This document shows positions 1 through 6,847 of a stretch of DNA of 10,812 bases, in pieces; the first letter of the stretch is position 1; every line of letters starts with the position of its first letter. Position numbers and translations under genes: made by a program. The notes beneath the pieces were generated by a model. That model saw only the letters and a list, made by a program, of their open reading frames with translations. It ran no database searches and was not told the origin of the DNA. Source of the DNA: Herminiimonas sp. (GTDB lineage Bacteria > Pseudomonadota > Gammaproteobacteria > Burkholderiales > Burkholderiaceae); NCBI GenBank assembly GCA_014377155.1, contig JACMQD010000112.1, forward strand, positions 1 to 10,812, in the 5' to 3' direction.

Positions 1-231
1 CAGGCGCAGGTCGGCGGTGCGGCCGAGTCGGGCTTCCTGCGCATTCGCAAGGATACGGTGCTCAAGGACATGCTCGAAGGACTAGGCGCGACGGTGACCG
101 AAGAACAGGCGGCGTTCGAGCCGGAAGCCGGTGCCTACGGTGGCGGCCATGCGCACCGCGACGACAATCATCTGCTGGCACCGGTACCGCTGCGCCAGCG
201 CATTCATCGTCCCTCGGACGCACCCGGCTGA
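1..231 (+). CDS. ureE: Urease accessory protein UreE, C-terminal part (5' end outside window)
   Basis: UreE is a cytoplasmic dimeric metallochaperone that binds nickel and helps load it into the urease active site. The window opens inside the gene. Reading frame 1 gives 76 residues ending at a TGA at 229-231. The visible part matches the C-terminal half of the family: a [10 protein letters not shown] helix, then [12 protein letters not shown], the conserved approach to the metal-binding tail. The tail is only modestly histidine-rich (H-A-H-R-D-D-N-H), unlike the long poly-His tails of some UreE proteins, so it probably binds few extra nickel ions. The stop overlaps the ureF start by one base (TGATG), which implies translational coupling. 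The N-terminal domain, start codon and promoter are not visible. The identification rests on this tail plus the adjoining ureF and ureG, which fits the common order ureE-ureF-ureG. Confidence 0.9.
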   Translation, partial: QAQVGGAAESGFLRIRKDTVLKDMLEGLGATVTEEQAAFEPEAGAYGGGHAHRDDNHLLAPVPLRQRIHRPSDAPG

Positions 232-911
232 TGCAAGCACGGGCCCTGCTTCACCTGCTGCAACTGGCGAGCCCGGCGCTGCCGATCGGCGCCTACAGCT
301 ATTCGCAGGGGCTGGAGGCCGCACTGGAAAACCGCCAGGTCACCGACCCGGCTTCGGCGCGTGCGTGGATCGTCGATACGCTGCATCGGATCGTGGCGCG
401 ATTCGAAGCGCCGGTGCTGTGCCGATTGATGCAGGCGTTCGCCGCGCGCGACGGCGAAGCAGTCGCAGCCTGGACCGAGCGCTTCCTGGCCGCGCGCGAC
501 ACGGCCGAATTTCGCGCCGAGACGATCCAGATGGGCTACTCGCTGGGCAAGCTAGTGGCCGAACTCGACCTTGGCGACGACGAAGGGTTGGCGCTATTGC
601 AGGCGCAACCCGAGATTCCGCTGCCTACGGCCCTGGCGTATGCAGCCGTCGCACTCGGCATCGAGCCTGACGCGGCGGTGCTGGGCATGCTGTTTTCGTG
701 GGCCGAGAACCAGGTGATCGTCTGCGTGAAATCGGTGCCGCTTGGACAGGTCGCCGGCCAGCGGTTGCTGCTGTCGCTGCAAGCCGAGCTGGAAACAGCC
801 GCGCAGACTGCGCAGCAGTTGCGTGACGATCAACTGTCCACCTGGGCGCCCGGTCTGTCGCTGCTGTCGATGCAGCATGAAGTCCAATACAGCCGGCTTT
901 ACCGCTCCTAA
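231..911 (+). CDS. ureF: Urease accessory protein UreF
   Basis: UreF is a cytoplasmic, all-helical urease assembly factor. It bridges UreD(H) and UreG in the complex that carboxylates the active-site lysine and inserts nickel, and it gates UreG GTPase activity. The protein has 226 residues, the normal length. It carries the family signature SPALPIGAYSYSQGLE at residues 14-29, MGYSLGKL near 101-108, LFSWAENQV near 154-162, a GQVAGQR segment at 172-178, and the conserved C-terminal HEVQYSRLYRS, the tail that contacts UreG and UreH in known structures. The ATG at 231 is chosen because it overlaps the ureE stop and puts the signature at its usual distance from the N-terminus. There is no clear Shine-Dalgarno sequence, consistent with coupled translation. 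ureG follows after 17 bases. Confidence 0.97.
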   Translation: MQARALLHLLQLASPALPIGAYSYSQGLEAALENRQVTDPASARAWIVDTLHRIVARFEAPVLCRLMQAFAARDGEAVAAWTERFLAARDTAEFRAETIQMGYSLGKLVAELDLGDDEGLALLQAQPEIPLPTALAYAAVALGIEPDAAVLGMLFSWAENQVIVCVKSVPLGQVAGQRLLLSLQAELETAAQTAQQLRDDQLSTWAPGLSLLSMQHEVQYSRLYRS

Positions 912-928
912 AACCACCAAAATAAACC

Positions 929-1558
929 ATGACAAATCCCTCTACTCCCCTGCGTGTCGGCATCGGCGGCCCGGTCGGTTCCGGCAAGACCGCCTTGTGC
1001 GAAATGCTGTGCAAGAACATGCGCGACCAATACGACATGGCCGTCATCACCAATGACATCTACACCAAGGAGGACATGGAAATTCTGCTGCGCGCCGATG
1101 CGCTGCCGGCCGAACGGCTGATGGGTGTCGAGACCGGCGGGTGTCCGCATACGGCGATCCGCGAAGACGCCTCGATCAACCTCGAAGCGATCGCCCGCAT
1201 GAGCGCCGACTTTCCGAACCTCGATCTGATCTTGCTCGAATCCGGCGGCGACAACCTGGCTGCCACCTTCAGTCCCGAATTGTCGGACCTGACGCTGTAT
1301 GTCATCGATGTGGCGGGCGGCGAAAAAATTCCGCGCAAGGGCGGTCCGGGCATCACGCGCTCCGACTTGCTGATTATCAATAAAATCGATCTGGCGCCTT
1401 ATGTCGGCGCCAATCTCGACATCATGGCGAGCGATGCCAGGCGCATGCGCGGCGAGCGGCCTTTTGTCTTTACCAATCTGCGCACCGGTGAAGGTGTCGA
1501 TAAAGTAATTGCCTTCATTCGCGAGCAGGGATTGCTCGATCAAGCCAGATTTTTATAG
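929..1558 (+). CDS. ureG: Urease accessory GTPase UreG
   Basis: UreG is a SIMIBI-class GTPase that dimerises around a nickel ion and uses GTP hydrolysis to deliver it to apo-urease with UreF and UreD(H). The protein has 209 residues, the usual length. The P-loop GPVGSGKT lies at residues 14-21. The nickel-binding CPH motif is C72-P73-H74, within a [15 protein letters not shown] block. ESGGDNL lies at 104-110, and the guanine-specificity motif NKID at 151-154. All key residues are intact, so the protein should be functional. The gene starts 17 bases after ureF with no strong Shine-Dalgarno sequence. It is the last gene of the urease cluster here: 219 bases of non-coding DNA and an unrelated signalling module follow. 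Confidence 0.98.
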   Translation: MTNPSTPLRVGIGGPVGSGKTALCEMLCKNMRDQYDMAVITNDIYTKEDMEILLRADALPAERLMGVETGGCPHTAIREDASINLEAIARMSADFPNLDLILLESGGDNLAATFSPELSDLTLYVIDVAGGEKIPRKGGPGITRSDLLIINKIDLAPYVGANLDIMASDARRMRGERPFVFTNLRTGEGVDKVIAFIREQGLLDQARFL

Positions 1559-1652
1559 TGGCATCGAAGCGGTTCCCCTTTGCAAACGGGCGCATAATGG
1601 GCATCATAGATAAAACAGGGCGCAGTCTTCAGCACTACTGATCTCGATTAAT

Positions 1653-1666
1653 CGGCACGAGTGCCG
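1653..1666. repeat. Short perfect palindrome in the ureG-kinase gap
   Basis: The 219-base gap after ureG contains CGGCAC-GA-GTGCCG, a perfect 6-bp inverted repeat with a two-base centre (or a 5-bp stem with a four-base loop). No T-run follows directly; a T-rich stretch (TTCTTTTTT) comes about 25 bases later. It could be a weak terminator hairpin for the urease operon or an operator for the downstream kinase gene. A TTGACA at 1669-1674 lies just after it, but no acceptable -10 box sits 16-18 bases further on, so no promoter is called. The rest of the gap holds nothing recognised except the leader ORF listed separately. Confidence 0.3.
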
Positions 1667-1742
1667 CATTGACAGATTCTTCATTGAAGTTCTTTTTTGT
1701 CCTGATCCTGATGAACGGTATCAACGACAGTGGATGTGATCA

Positions 1743-1781
1743 ATGAATAGCGCCAACTATGCGCATCGGGCTACCCCATGA
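1743..1781 (+). other. Possible 12-codon leader ORF overlapping the kinase start
   Basis: ATG at 1743 opens a 12-residue reading frame (MNSANYAHRATP) whose TGA at 1779-1781 overlaps the kinase ATG at 1778 as ATGA. The kinase start has no good Shine-Dalgarno sequence of its own, so coupling to a short upstream ORF would be a plausible way to start it. Against this, the mini-ORF also has only weak purine-rich sequence upstream, and an ORF this short can arise by chance. Coding function is unproven. Confidence 0.15.
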
Positions 1782-3160
1782 CGGATAAAACCGGTATCAA
1801 TGCGATTACCGGCCACGGGCGACCGATTGCGCGTCCAGGATCAACGCAGGACGGTGAGGATAACCACGTCCTGAAAAATGAAGTCAAAGACCTGTCGGCA
1901 CAGATAGGCGCGCTACGTGAGGCGAACAGGGAAACCGACTCGCAGCAGCAGTTGGTGGCGCAGCTCAGACAGGCCAACGAGCGGCTCGTGCTGGCGACAT
2001 TCGGCGCGCAAGACCAACAGGCGGCCGCGGAAAAAGCCAACCTCGCCAAAGAAGAGTTTCTTGCCATGCTGGCCCATGAACTGCGCAATCCGCTGGCACC
2101 GATCTCGATGGCGACTGAACTGATCGGCAAGCTCACCTGGGCCCATCCGCAGCTTCCCCGTCTACACGGCGTGATATCGCGGCAAGCTACCCATCTGACG
2201 CATTTGCTTGACGATCTGTTAGATGCGTCGCGGGTCAACAGCGGCAAGATCACGCTGCAAAAAGAACCGCTTCTACTTTCGGAAATTCTTGATACTGCAG
2301 TCGAAGCGGCGGAACCGCCTTTTTCACGGCACGCTCAAAAACTCGTCGTCGACATGCTCGATGAACCGATCGTCATCGATGGTGATCAGGTCAGACTGGC
2401 GCAGGCTTTTTCCAATCTATTGATCAATGCCTCCAAGTTCACGCCGGATGGCGGAAAGGTCATGTTGTCCGTGACCAGAACTGCGAACATGGTCTCGGTA
2501 GCGGTCAAGGATGACGGTGTCGGCATTCCGGCGGAAATGCAGGAAGTGATTTTCGACCTGTTCGTACAAGGTCCTCAGACTCTGGCACGTTCGGGTGGCG
2601 GCCTGGGTATCGGCCTGGCACTTGTGCGCGCTGTAGCCACCATGCACGGCGGCCGGATCGAGGTCCACAGTGATGGCGAAGGCCATGGCAGCGAGTTCGT
2701 GCTGAGCCTGCCTGTTTCAAGTCATGCGGCACTGCAGGCAACGAAAATGCCGGGCGTCACTAAAGCGCCGTCTCACGCAAAACGTATTTTATTGATAGAC
2801 GACAATATAGACTCGAACGAGACGATGATGAGCTTCCTCAGCGACGAGGGACACGCGATCAGTACCGCATCCGAGGGCATGAGCGCGCTCGCCATGTTCA
2901 AAGAAAATGTCTACGATATCGTCATCTGTGACATCGGATTGCCTGGCATGGACGGCTATGAAGTCGTCACGCGCATGCGCGACATGCCGATGCGACCAGC
3001 TCCGCTTTTTATTGCCATGACTGGTTATAATGAACCGGAAAGTCGGGCAAGGGCGACAGAGGCCGGCTTCGATCAATATTTTGTAAAACCGATCGCGGTC
3101 GGTGCATTACTGGGACTGGTTTCGCTCTCCGATCACGCCGGTTCACGACCCGCGGCATAG
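1778..3160 (+). CDS. Soluble hybrid histidine kinase with C-terminal receiver domain
   Basis: A two-component sensor kinase of 460 residues that should autophosphorylate on histidine and pass the phosphate to its own receiver. There is no signal peptide or membrane segment, so it should be cytoplasmic. Residues 30-95 are charged and Gln-rich and look like a coiled coil; no PAS, GAF or other sensor domain is recognised. The HisKA dimerisation domain has phosphoacceptor H100 in LAHELRNPLAP. The ATPase domain has the N-box (N217), the G1 box DDGVGI at 245-250 and the G2 box GGGLGIGLAL at 273-282. The receiver (about 335-450) has acidic D341/D342, phosphoacceptor D385 in CDIGLPGMDG, T415 and K437, so both halves look active. 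The ATG at 1778 is the first possible start after an in-frame stop at 1748-1750. It heads a same-strand run with an unknown small gene and a KaiC-like ATPase. Its input signal and output partner cannot be read from the sequence. Confidence 0.93.
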   Translation: MTDKTGINAITGHGRPIARPGSTQDGEDNHVLKNEVKDLSAQIGALREANRETDSQQQLVAQLRQANERLVLATFGAQDQQAAAEKANLAKEEFLAMLAHELRNPLAPISMATELIGKLTWAHPQLPRLHGVISRQATHLTHLLDDLLDASRVNSGKITLQKEPLLLSEILDTAVEAAEPPFSRHAQKLVVDMLDEPIVIDGDQVRLAQAFSNLLINASKFTPDGGKVMLSVTRTANMVSVAVKDDGVGIPAEMQEVIFDLFVQGPQTLARSGGGLGIGLALVRAVATMHGGRIEVHSDGEGHGSEFVLSLPVSSHAALQATKMPGVTKAPSHAKRILLIDDNIDSNETMMSFLSDEGHAISTASEGMSALAMFKENVYDIVICDIGLPGMDGYEVVTRMRDMPMRPAPLFIAMTGYNEPESRARATEAGFDQYFVKPIAVGALLGLVSLSDHAGSRPAA

Positions 3161-3169
3161 CGGGCACGA

Positions 3170-3190
3170 CCGGAATGCTTGCATTACCGG
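3170..3190 (+). repeat. Hairpin between the kinase gene and the small gene
   Basis: CCGGAATG-CTTG-CATT-A-CCGG can fold into an 8-bp stem with one bulged A and a four-base loop, starting ten bases after the kinase stop. No T-run follows, so it is not a typical intrinsic terminator. It may stabilise or separate the kinase mRNA from the two downstream genes. The rest of the 94-base gap shows no clear promoter. Confidence 0.3.
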
Positions 3191-3254
3191 CGCGCCCAAT
3201 AACAAGAGGCGTGGACAACACCGTCCGGCGTGAGACTGCAACACGACATCAACT

Positions 3255-3665
3255 ATGGCCACAATCGACGATCAGCGACACCAGATGATAAGACGGGCCG
3301 TCGGCGAGCAGCCTGAAGCCCTAGTCGACATCACCATAATCCTCTGGAATAAGCTTGCCTCCCAGCTCGTTTCCATCATCGGCCAAGGTGGCTTTCAGTC
3401 ACTTTATTCGAGAAGCGTGAACCTGACAGGTGCGAAATTTCCCTGGATGGCGGAAAGCGCGTCATCCCGCATTGCCGAGGACGGATTTGCCGGTTTGCGG
3501 CGCAGTCTGGAAGGACGCGCGTTTTCTGAAAGCCGCGACGCAAGCATCCTGTTACTGAGCAATCTGGTCAATGTACTCACCATGCTGATTGGCGACGTCT
3601 TGACGACAGGCATTCTGCGTGCAGCCTGGGGTGATAATAATTTGGATAGTCTGGGTAAGGAGTAA
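3255..3665 (+). CDS. Uncharacterised 136-residue protein upstream of the KaiC-like gene
   Basis: Not assigned to a named family. The protein is predicted mostly helical and has no signal peptide. Visible blocks are a hydrophobic helix around residues 22-42 ending in IIGQGGFQSLYSRSV, a charged middle (about 68-95) and a hydrophobic or amphipathic helix around 97-121, LLLSNLVNVLTMLIGDVLTTGIL, before WGD. The second stretch contains Asn, Asp and Thr, so a buried interaction helix seems likelier than a membrane segment. The ATG at 3255 is the most upstream reasonable start; the internal Met11 is an alternative. The Shine-Dalgarno region is weak. The stop lies 5 bases before the KaiC-like ATG, and the KaiC Shine-Dalgarno sequence sits inside this gene's last codons, so the two are very probably co-translated. 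By context it may be a partner or regulator of the KaiC-like ATPase or the kinase; that is inference only. Confidence 0.8.
   Translation: MATIDDQRHQMIRRAVGEQPEALVDITIILWNKLASQLVSIIGQGGFQSLYSRSVNLTGAKFPWMAESASSRIAEDGFAGLRRSLEGRAFSESRDASILLLSNLVNVLTMLIGDVLTTGILRAAWGDNNLDSLGKE
3657..3662 (+). promoter_or_regulatory. Strong Shine-Dalgarno sequence for the KaiC-like gene
   Basis: AAGGAG lies 8 bases before the ATG at 3671 and overlaps the last codons of the preceding small gene. It fixes the start of the KaiC-like protein and is much stronger than the ribosome-binding regions of the kinase and the small gene. This may raise KaiC-like output relative to its neighbours. Confidence 0.75.
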
Positions 3666-3670
3666 GAATC

Positions 3671-5122
3671 ATGAGTAACAAAGTAACCATACGGCGTCTT
3701 CCCACCGGCGTACCTGGTTTGGATGATCTGCTCGGTGGCGGTCTGCCGGAATATTCGTTTAACCTGCTTGCCGGCACGCCCGGCAGCGGTAAGACCACGA
3801 TCGCGCATCAGATCATGTTTTCGCTGGCGTCGCCGGACTGCAAGGCGATTTTCTTCACGGTATTGGGAGAATCGCCTCTGAAAATGCTGCGCTACCAGCA
3901 GCAGTTCTCTTTTTTCGATGCCGACAAGCTCAACGAATCGATCAAGTTCGTCAATCTGTCAAGCGATCTGCTCGATGGCCAGTTCGACCGCGTGCTGGCG
4001 CGCATTGCCGAAGAAGTGCAGAATTTTTCACCCAGCCTGGTATTCGTCGATTCGTTTCGTTCCGTCGTGCAATCCGCGGGCCCGTCACAACCCGGCGTAC
4101 CCGGTCTTCAGCATTTCGTCCAGCAGCTCGGCATGCAAATGGCCAGTTGGCAGGCGACGACGTTTTTGATTGGCGAATACCTGGCGCCTGAAGCCGAATC
4201 GAGTCCGGTATTCACGGTGGCCGACGGCATCATCTGGGTATCGCAACTGGTGCATCGGGATGCGATGGTGCGCAAGATTCAGGTGGTCAAGATGCGTGGC
4301 CAGGCACAGAGCCCGGGCGTCCATACGCTGCGGATCGATCAGGACGGTGTGCGGGTTTTCCCAAGGGCCGTGATTGCCTCGGGCACGACTGGCGGCGTCG
4401 AGATTTCCGGTGACCAGCGGTTGTCGATGGGCGTGCCGGTACTTGATGAAATGATGGGCGGCGGTTTGCCGATGGGGTATTCCCTGCTGGTGGTCGGGCC
4501 GTCGGGCTCCGGCAAGTCGATGCTAGCAACGCAGTTCCTGGCCGAGGGCGTGCGCCTTGGCGAGCCCGGCGTGATTGCCGCTTTTGAAAAGAGTCCGAAC
4601 CAGTTGCTGAGCAAGAAACTCAATGACCTGGTCAAAAGCGGCCACGTGGGCTTGATCAATACCCGCTCGCTCGACCTGTCGATCGACGAAATCCTGCATG
4701 ACATGGTGACGATGATCACCAGCATGAAAGCCAAGCGCGTGGTGATCGATTCGCTGTCGGGTTTCGAACTGGCGCTGGCCTCGGTGTTTCGCGAAGATTT
4801 TCGGGAAGCGCTGTACCGCATGGTGGCGGTTTTGACCGGCATGGGGGTGACGGTTTTCATGACAGCAGAACTGGAAGACCAGTATGCGATGTTGCGTTTC
4901 AGCTCTTACGGCAATGCCTTCCTGGCCGATGCCATCGTGATGCAACGTTATGTCGAAATTTCGGGTCAGTTCAAGCGCGTAATTTCAGTGGTGAAAGTAC
5001 GCGCCAGCATCCATAGCAAGGACATCCGGTATTTTGACATTGCACCGGACTCGATCACGATCGGCGAGCCGCTGACGCATTTTCAAGGGATCTTGTCGGG
5101 GCAGCCGACAACGACGCGCTGA
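3671..5122 (+). CDS. KaiC-like double-RecA-domain ATPase (non-clock type)
   Basis: A 483-residue cytoplasmic ATPase with two tandem KaiC/RecA domains, probably hexameric like cyanobacterial KaiC. Domain 1 (about 8-235) has Walker A GTPGSGKT at 35-42 and a Walker B-like strand ending at D127. Domain 2 (about 248-475) has Walker A GPSGSGKS at 276-283 and Walker B ending at D360. Each domain begins with the KaiC entry motif, GVPGLDDLLGGGLP or GVPVLDEMMGGGLP. Aligned by eye to Synechococcus KaiC, the clock phosphorylation pair S431/T432 falls on A416/F417, so clock-type autophosphorylation is unlikely. Each paired catalytic glutamate site keeps one Glu: G66-E67 in domain 1 and E306-K307 in domain 2. 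No kaiA or kaiB is nearby. The protein is shorter than clock KaiC (about 519 residues) at the C-terminus, where KaiA binds. By context it works with the upstream small protein and hybrid kinase. Automatic pipelines may label it circadian clock protein KaiC; that role is not supported here. Confidence 0.93.
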   Translation: MSNKVTIRRLPTGVPGLDDLLGGGLPEYSFNLLAGTPGSGKTTIAHQIMFSLASPDCKAIFFTVLGESPLKMLRYQQQFSFFDADKLNESIKFVNLSSDLLDGQFDRVLARIAEEVQNFSPSLVFVDSFRSVVQSAGPSQPGVPGLQHFVQQLGMQMASWQATTFLIGEYLAPEAESSPVFTVADGIIWVSQLVHRDAMVRKIQVVKMRGQAQSPGVHTLRIDQDGVRVFPRAVIASGTTGGVEISGDQRLSMGVPVLDEMMGGGLPMGYSLLVVGPSGSGKSMLATQFLAEGVRLGEPGVIAAFEKSPNQLLSKKLNDLVKSGHVGLINTRSLDLSIDEILHDMVTMITSMKAKRVVIDSLSGFELALASVFREDFREALYRMVAVLTGMGVTVFMTAELEDQYAMLRFSSYGNAFLADAIVMQRYVEISGQFKRVISVVKVRASIHSKDIRYFDIAPDSITIGEPLTHFQGILSGQPTTTR

Positions 5123-5137
5123 TCCTGGTTGGGGTTA

Positions 5138-5161
5138 CGGTGTGCTGATCGGTGTGCTGAT
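5138..5161. repeat. Perfect 12-bp tandem duplication between convergent genes
   Basis: CGGTGTGCTGAT occurs twice head to tail in the 40-base space between the convergent KaiC-like and cinA-like genes, ending one base before the cinA-like stop codon. No terminator hairpin is seen there, so the two transcripts may run into each other. The repeat looks like a slippage duplication; no function is evident. Confidence 0.6.
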
Positions 5162-5162
5162 A

Positions 5163-5969
5163 CTACGCATCAGTCGACCGATACTCCACGTTCAGCTTGT
5201 CCAGTCCTGCAACCAGCGCGTCGAATGCGGTCACCGCAAGCTGCTCCTCGCCTTTCACGCCCAACTCGATATGCCGCCGTGTCATAGCGTCGCCCACATT
5301 GGGCAAGCTGAACACCTTGACACCCGGGAAGCGGGATTCGATCGACTCCATCAGCGGCGTCAGGGTCGACTCCGCCGATTCGTAGACGAACACGGCCTTT
5401 TCCAGTCGCGCGACCCGGTTGAACAGATGTGCATACTGGGTATCGAGGACCCATTCGATCATCGGCCATGCCATCACCGGAAATCCCGGCACGAAGTAAT
5501 GCATGCCACCGCCCTCTCTCTTGATACCGAAGCCGGGAATCTTGTTGAACGGATTCGGGATAATCGACGCTGCCTGCGGGAATTCGCCCATTTTCAGGCG
5601 ATGCAAATTGTCCGGCGACTGCAAGTCGAGCGGCTGGCCGGTTTCGCGTGCGACCTCGGCAATACGCTCTTCGATCATTGCCTTCGCCTGCGGTGCCAAG
5701 ACCAATGGCACACCCAATGCCGCCGCCGCGCAGCCGCGCGTATGGTCATCTGGTGTCGCACCGATTCCACCGCATGAAAAAACAATATCGTCGGTGGCCA
5801 GCGTACGTTTGAGCGTGGCCGTAATGCGCGCTGGATCGTCGCCGATGCACTCGGCCCACGCCAGTTGCAGACCGCGCGCGGCCAATAACTCGACCACTTT
5901 CGGGAAATGTTTGTCGACCCGCTTGCCTGACAGGACCTCGTCGCCGATGATGATAAGGCCAATTGCCAT
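5163..5969 (-). CDS. CinA/MoaB-fold molybdopterin-binding domain protein (short CinA type)
   Basis: A 268-residue protein of the MoCF-binding (MoaB/Mog-like) fold, the N-terminal part of competence/damage-inducible protein CinA. It begins with the family start MAIGLIIIGDEVLSGK and has the nucleotide/cofactor loop SCGGIGATPDDHT at 65-77. IPNPFNKIPGFG lies near 137-148 and the conserved PGFP at 161-164. Full CinA is about 400-420 residues with a C-terminal PncC nicotinamide-nucleotide amidase; that domain is absent, so this is the stand-alone form. In characterised full-length CinA the N-terminal domain has ADP-ribose/NMN-related pyrophosphatase activity; the substrate here is unknown. The frame stays open upstream to 6197, but Met at 5969 is chosen because it gives the family N-terminus and starts 8 bases after the preceding gene's stop. 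It is the last gene of the minus-strand operon. Confidence 0.9.
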   Translation of the reverse strand: MAIGLIIIGDEVLSGKRVDKHFPKVVELLAARGLQLAWAECIGDDPARITATLKRTLATDDIVFSCGGIGATPDDHTRGCAAAALGVPLVLAPQAKAMIEERIAEVARETGQPLDLQSPDNLHRLKMGEFPQAASIIPNPFNKIPGFGIKREGGGMHYFVPGFPVMAWPMIEWVLDTQYAHLFNRVARLEKAVFVYESAESTLTPLMESIESRFPGVKVFSLPNVGDAMTRRHIELGVKGEEQLAVTAFDALVAGLDKLNVEYRSTDA

Positions 5970-5977
5970 GGAAATTT

Positions 5978-6847
5978 TTACCTGCTGGAGGAAGAAAGGA
6001 TGTTGGGTGCCGATGCAGGATCGTCTGAAGCGCGCACACGATCGTGCTTGACCGCCTGACGCCGATGCGCGGCCAGCGCTTCCATGCAGTAATGCTGGAA
6101 CCACAAGCCGGTAAACACGAATACCAGTACATACAGCCAGATCGACACCGCCGCGATCACCGGCACCAGAAATATCATCAACGCGCCGCCCAGCCACAGC
6201 AGCGTCGGCGCCGCGCCCATGATGGCGGAGATGGTACCGATCGCGAACAACGGCAGCCGATGCGTGCGCAAGATCGCCTTGCGTTCGGTTTCCGAAGCAT
6301 GATCAGCCAGCGCGTCGTAGGCCATCACGCGGTAGGTCAGCCAGCCCCACAGGGCAGGCTGCACCAGAACGGCCACCGGCGGCACAGCCAGCAGCGGCAA
6401 CGTGACGATCCACAGAACGATGAAGAGCAGCAGCGACGAGGCCGACGTCCAGAGGCTGCCGGCGAAACTGCCACCGCGGCGCTGTTCGAGTTCAGGAAAA
6501 TGGCGCAGCGACACATGCCGGCTGATAATCGGCATCGCCGCCACTCCGACGAATATCAGCGCTGTCAGGATCATCAGCGGCAGCAATATCCACATTGCCA
6601 CGAACGGCACCAGCACGGCGCCCATCGAATCGAGCCCGAACCACCGCAGCATGCCGGCCACGGTCTGGAAGCCGGCGTTGTCGTCGAAATACTGCCTGAC
6701 CCACGACATCATAGGATTGAGCCCGAACCACAAGATCGCGCCCCAGATCAGCAGCGACAGGCCAAACGGCAGCAGGGTCAGCAGCAACATCCGGTAATGC
6801 AGCTGCGACAGCAGCGCGCGGCCGAAGGAAAGCAGCAGCGCGCGCAT
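5978..6847 (-). CDS. EI24-domain (CysZ-like) inner-membrane protein
   Basis: A 289-residue polytopic membrane protein. Hydrophobic segments lie near residues 20-42, 78-104, 136-162 and 200-250 (probably two spans in the last). The cytoplasmic-looking motif YRVMAYDALADHAS at 172-185 is characteristic of EI24 proteins, the family of the sulfate permease CysZ and mammalian Ei24. The C-terminal tail is polar and Ser-rich. Transport of sulfate is not supported: no sulfur-assimilation genes are nearby and many bacterial EI24 proteins are uncharacterised. The frame is open to 6898, but Met at 6847 is chosen because its ATG overlaps the desaturase stop by one base (TGATG), a sign of coupled translation. 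The cinA-like gene follows after 8 bases. Confidence 0.88.
   Translation of the reverse strand: MRALLLSFGRALLSQLHYRMLLLTLLPFGLSLLIWGAILWFGLNPMMSWVRQYFDDNAGFQTVAGMLRWFGLDSMGAVLVPFVAMWILLPLMILTALIFVGVAAMPIISRHVSLRHFPELEQRRGGSFAGSLWTSASSLLLFIVLWIVTLPLLAVPPVAVLVQPALWGWLTYRVMAYDALADHASETERKAILRTHRLPLFAIGTISAIMGAAPTLLWLGGALMIFLVPVIAAVSIWLYVLVFVFTGLWFQHYCMEALAAHRRQAVKHDRVRASDDPASAPNILSSSSR

Noticed and set aside
1669..1698. TTGACA at 1669-1674 as a sigma-70 promoter for the kinase gene
   Set aside because: The sequence 16-18 bases later is CTTTTT/TTTTTT with no resemblance to TATAAT.
1679..1698. CTTC-ATT-GAAG followed by T-rich DNA as an intrinsic terminator for ureG
   Set aside because: The stem has only four weak pairs and lies over 120 bases after ureG; too weak to call.
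3671..5122. True circadian clock kaiC with kaiA/kaiB
   Set aside because: No kaiA or kaiB reading frame is present in the window, the phosphorylation pair is absent and the C-terminal tail is short.
5142..5777. 211-codon plus-strand reading frame after the KaiC-like gene
   Set aside because: It lies antisense to the cinA-like gene, whose motifs are clear.
5970..6197. N-terminal extension of the cinA-like protein by 76 residues
   Set aside because: The extension overlaps the EI24 coding region in another frame and has no family similarity; the family N-terminus starts at Met 5969.
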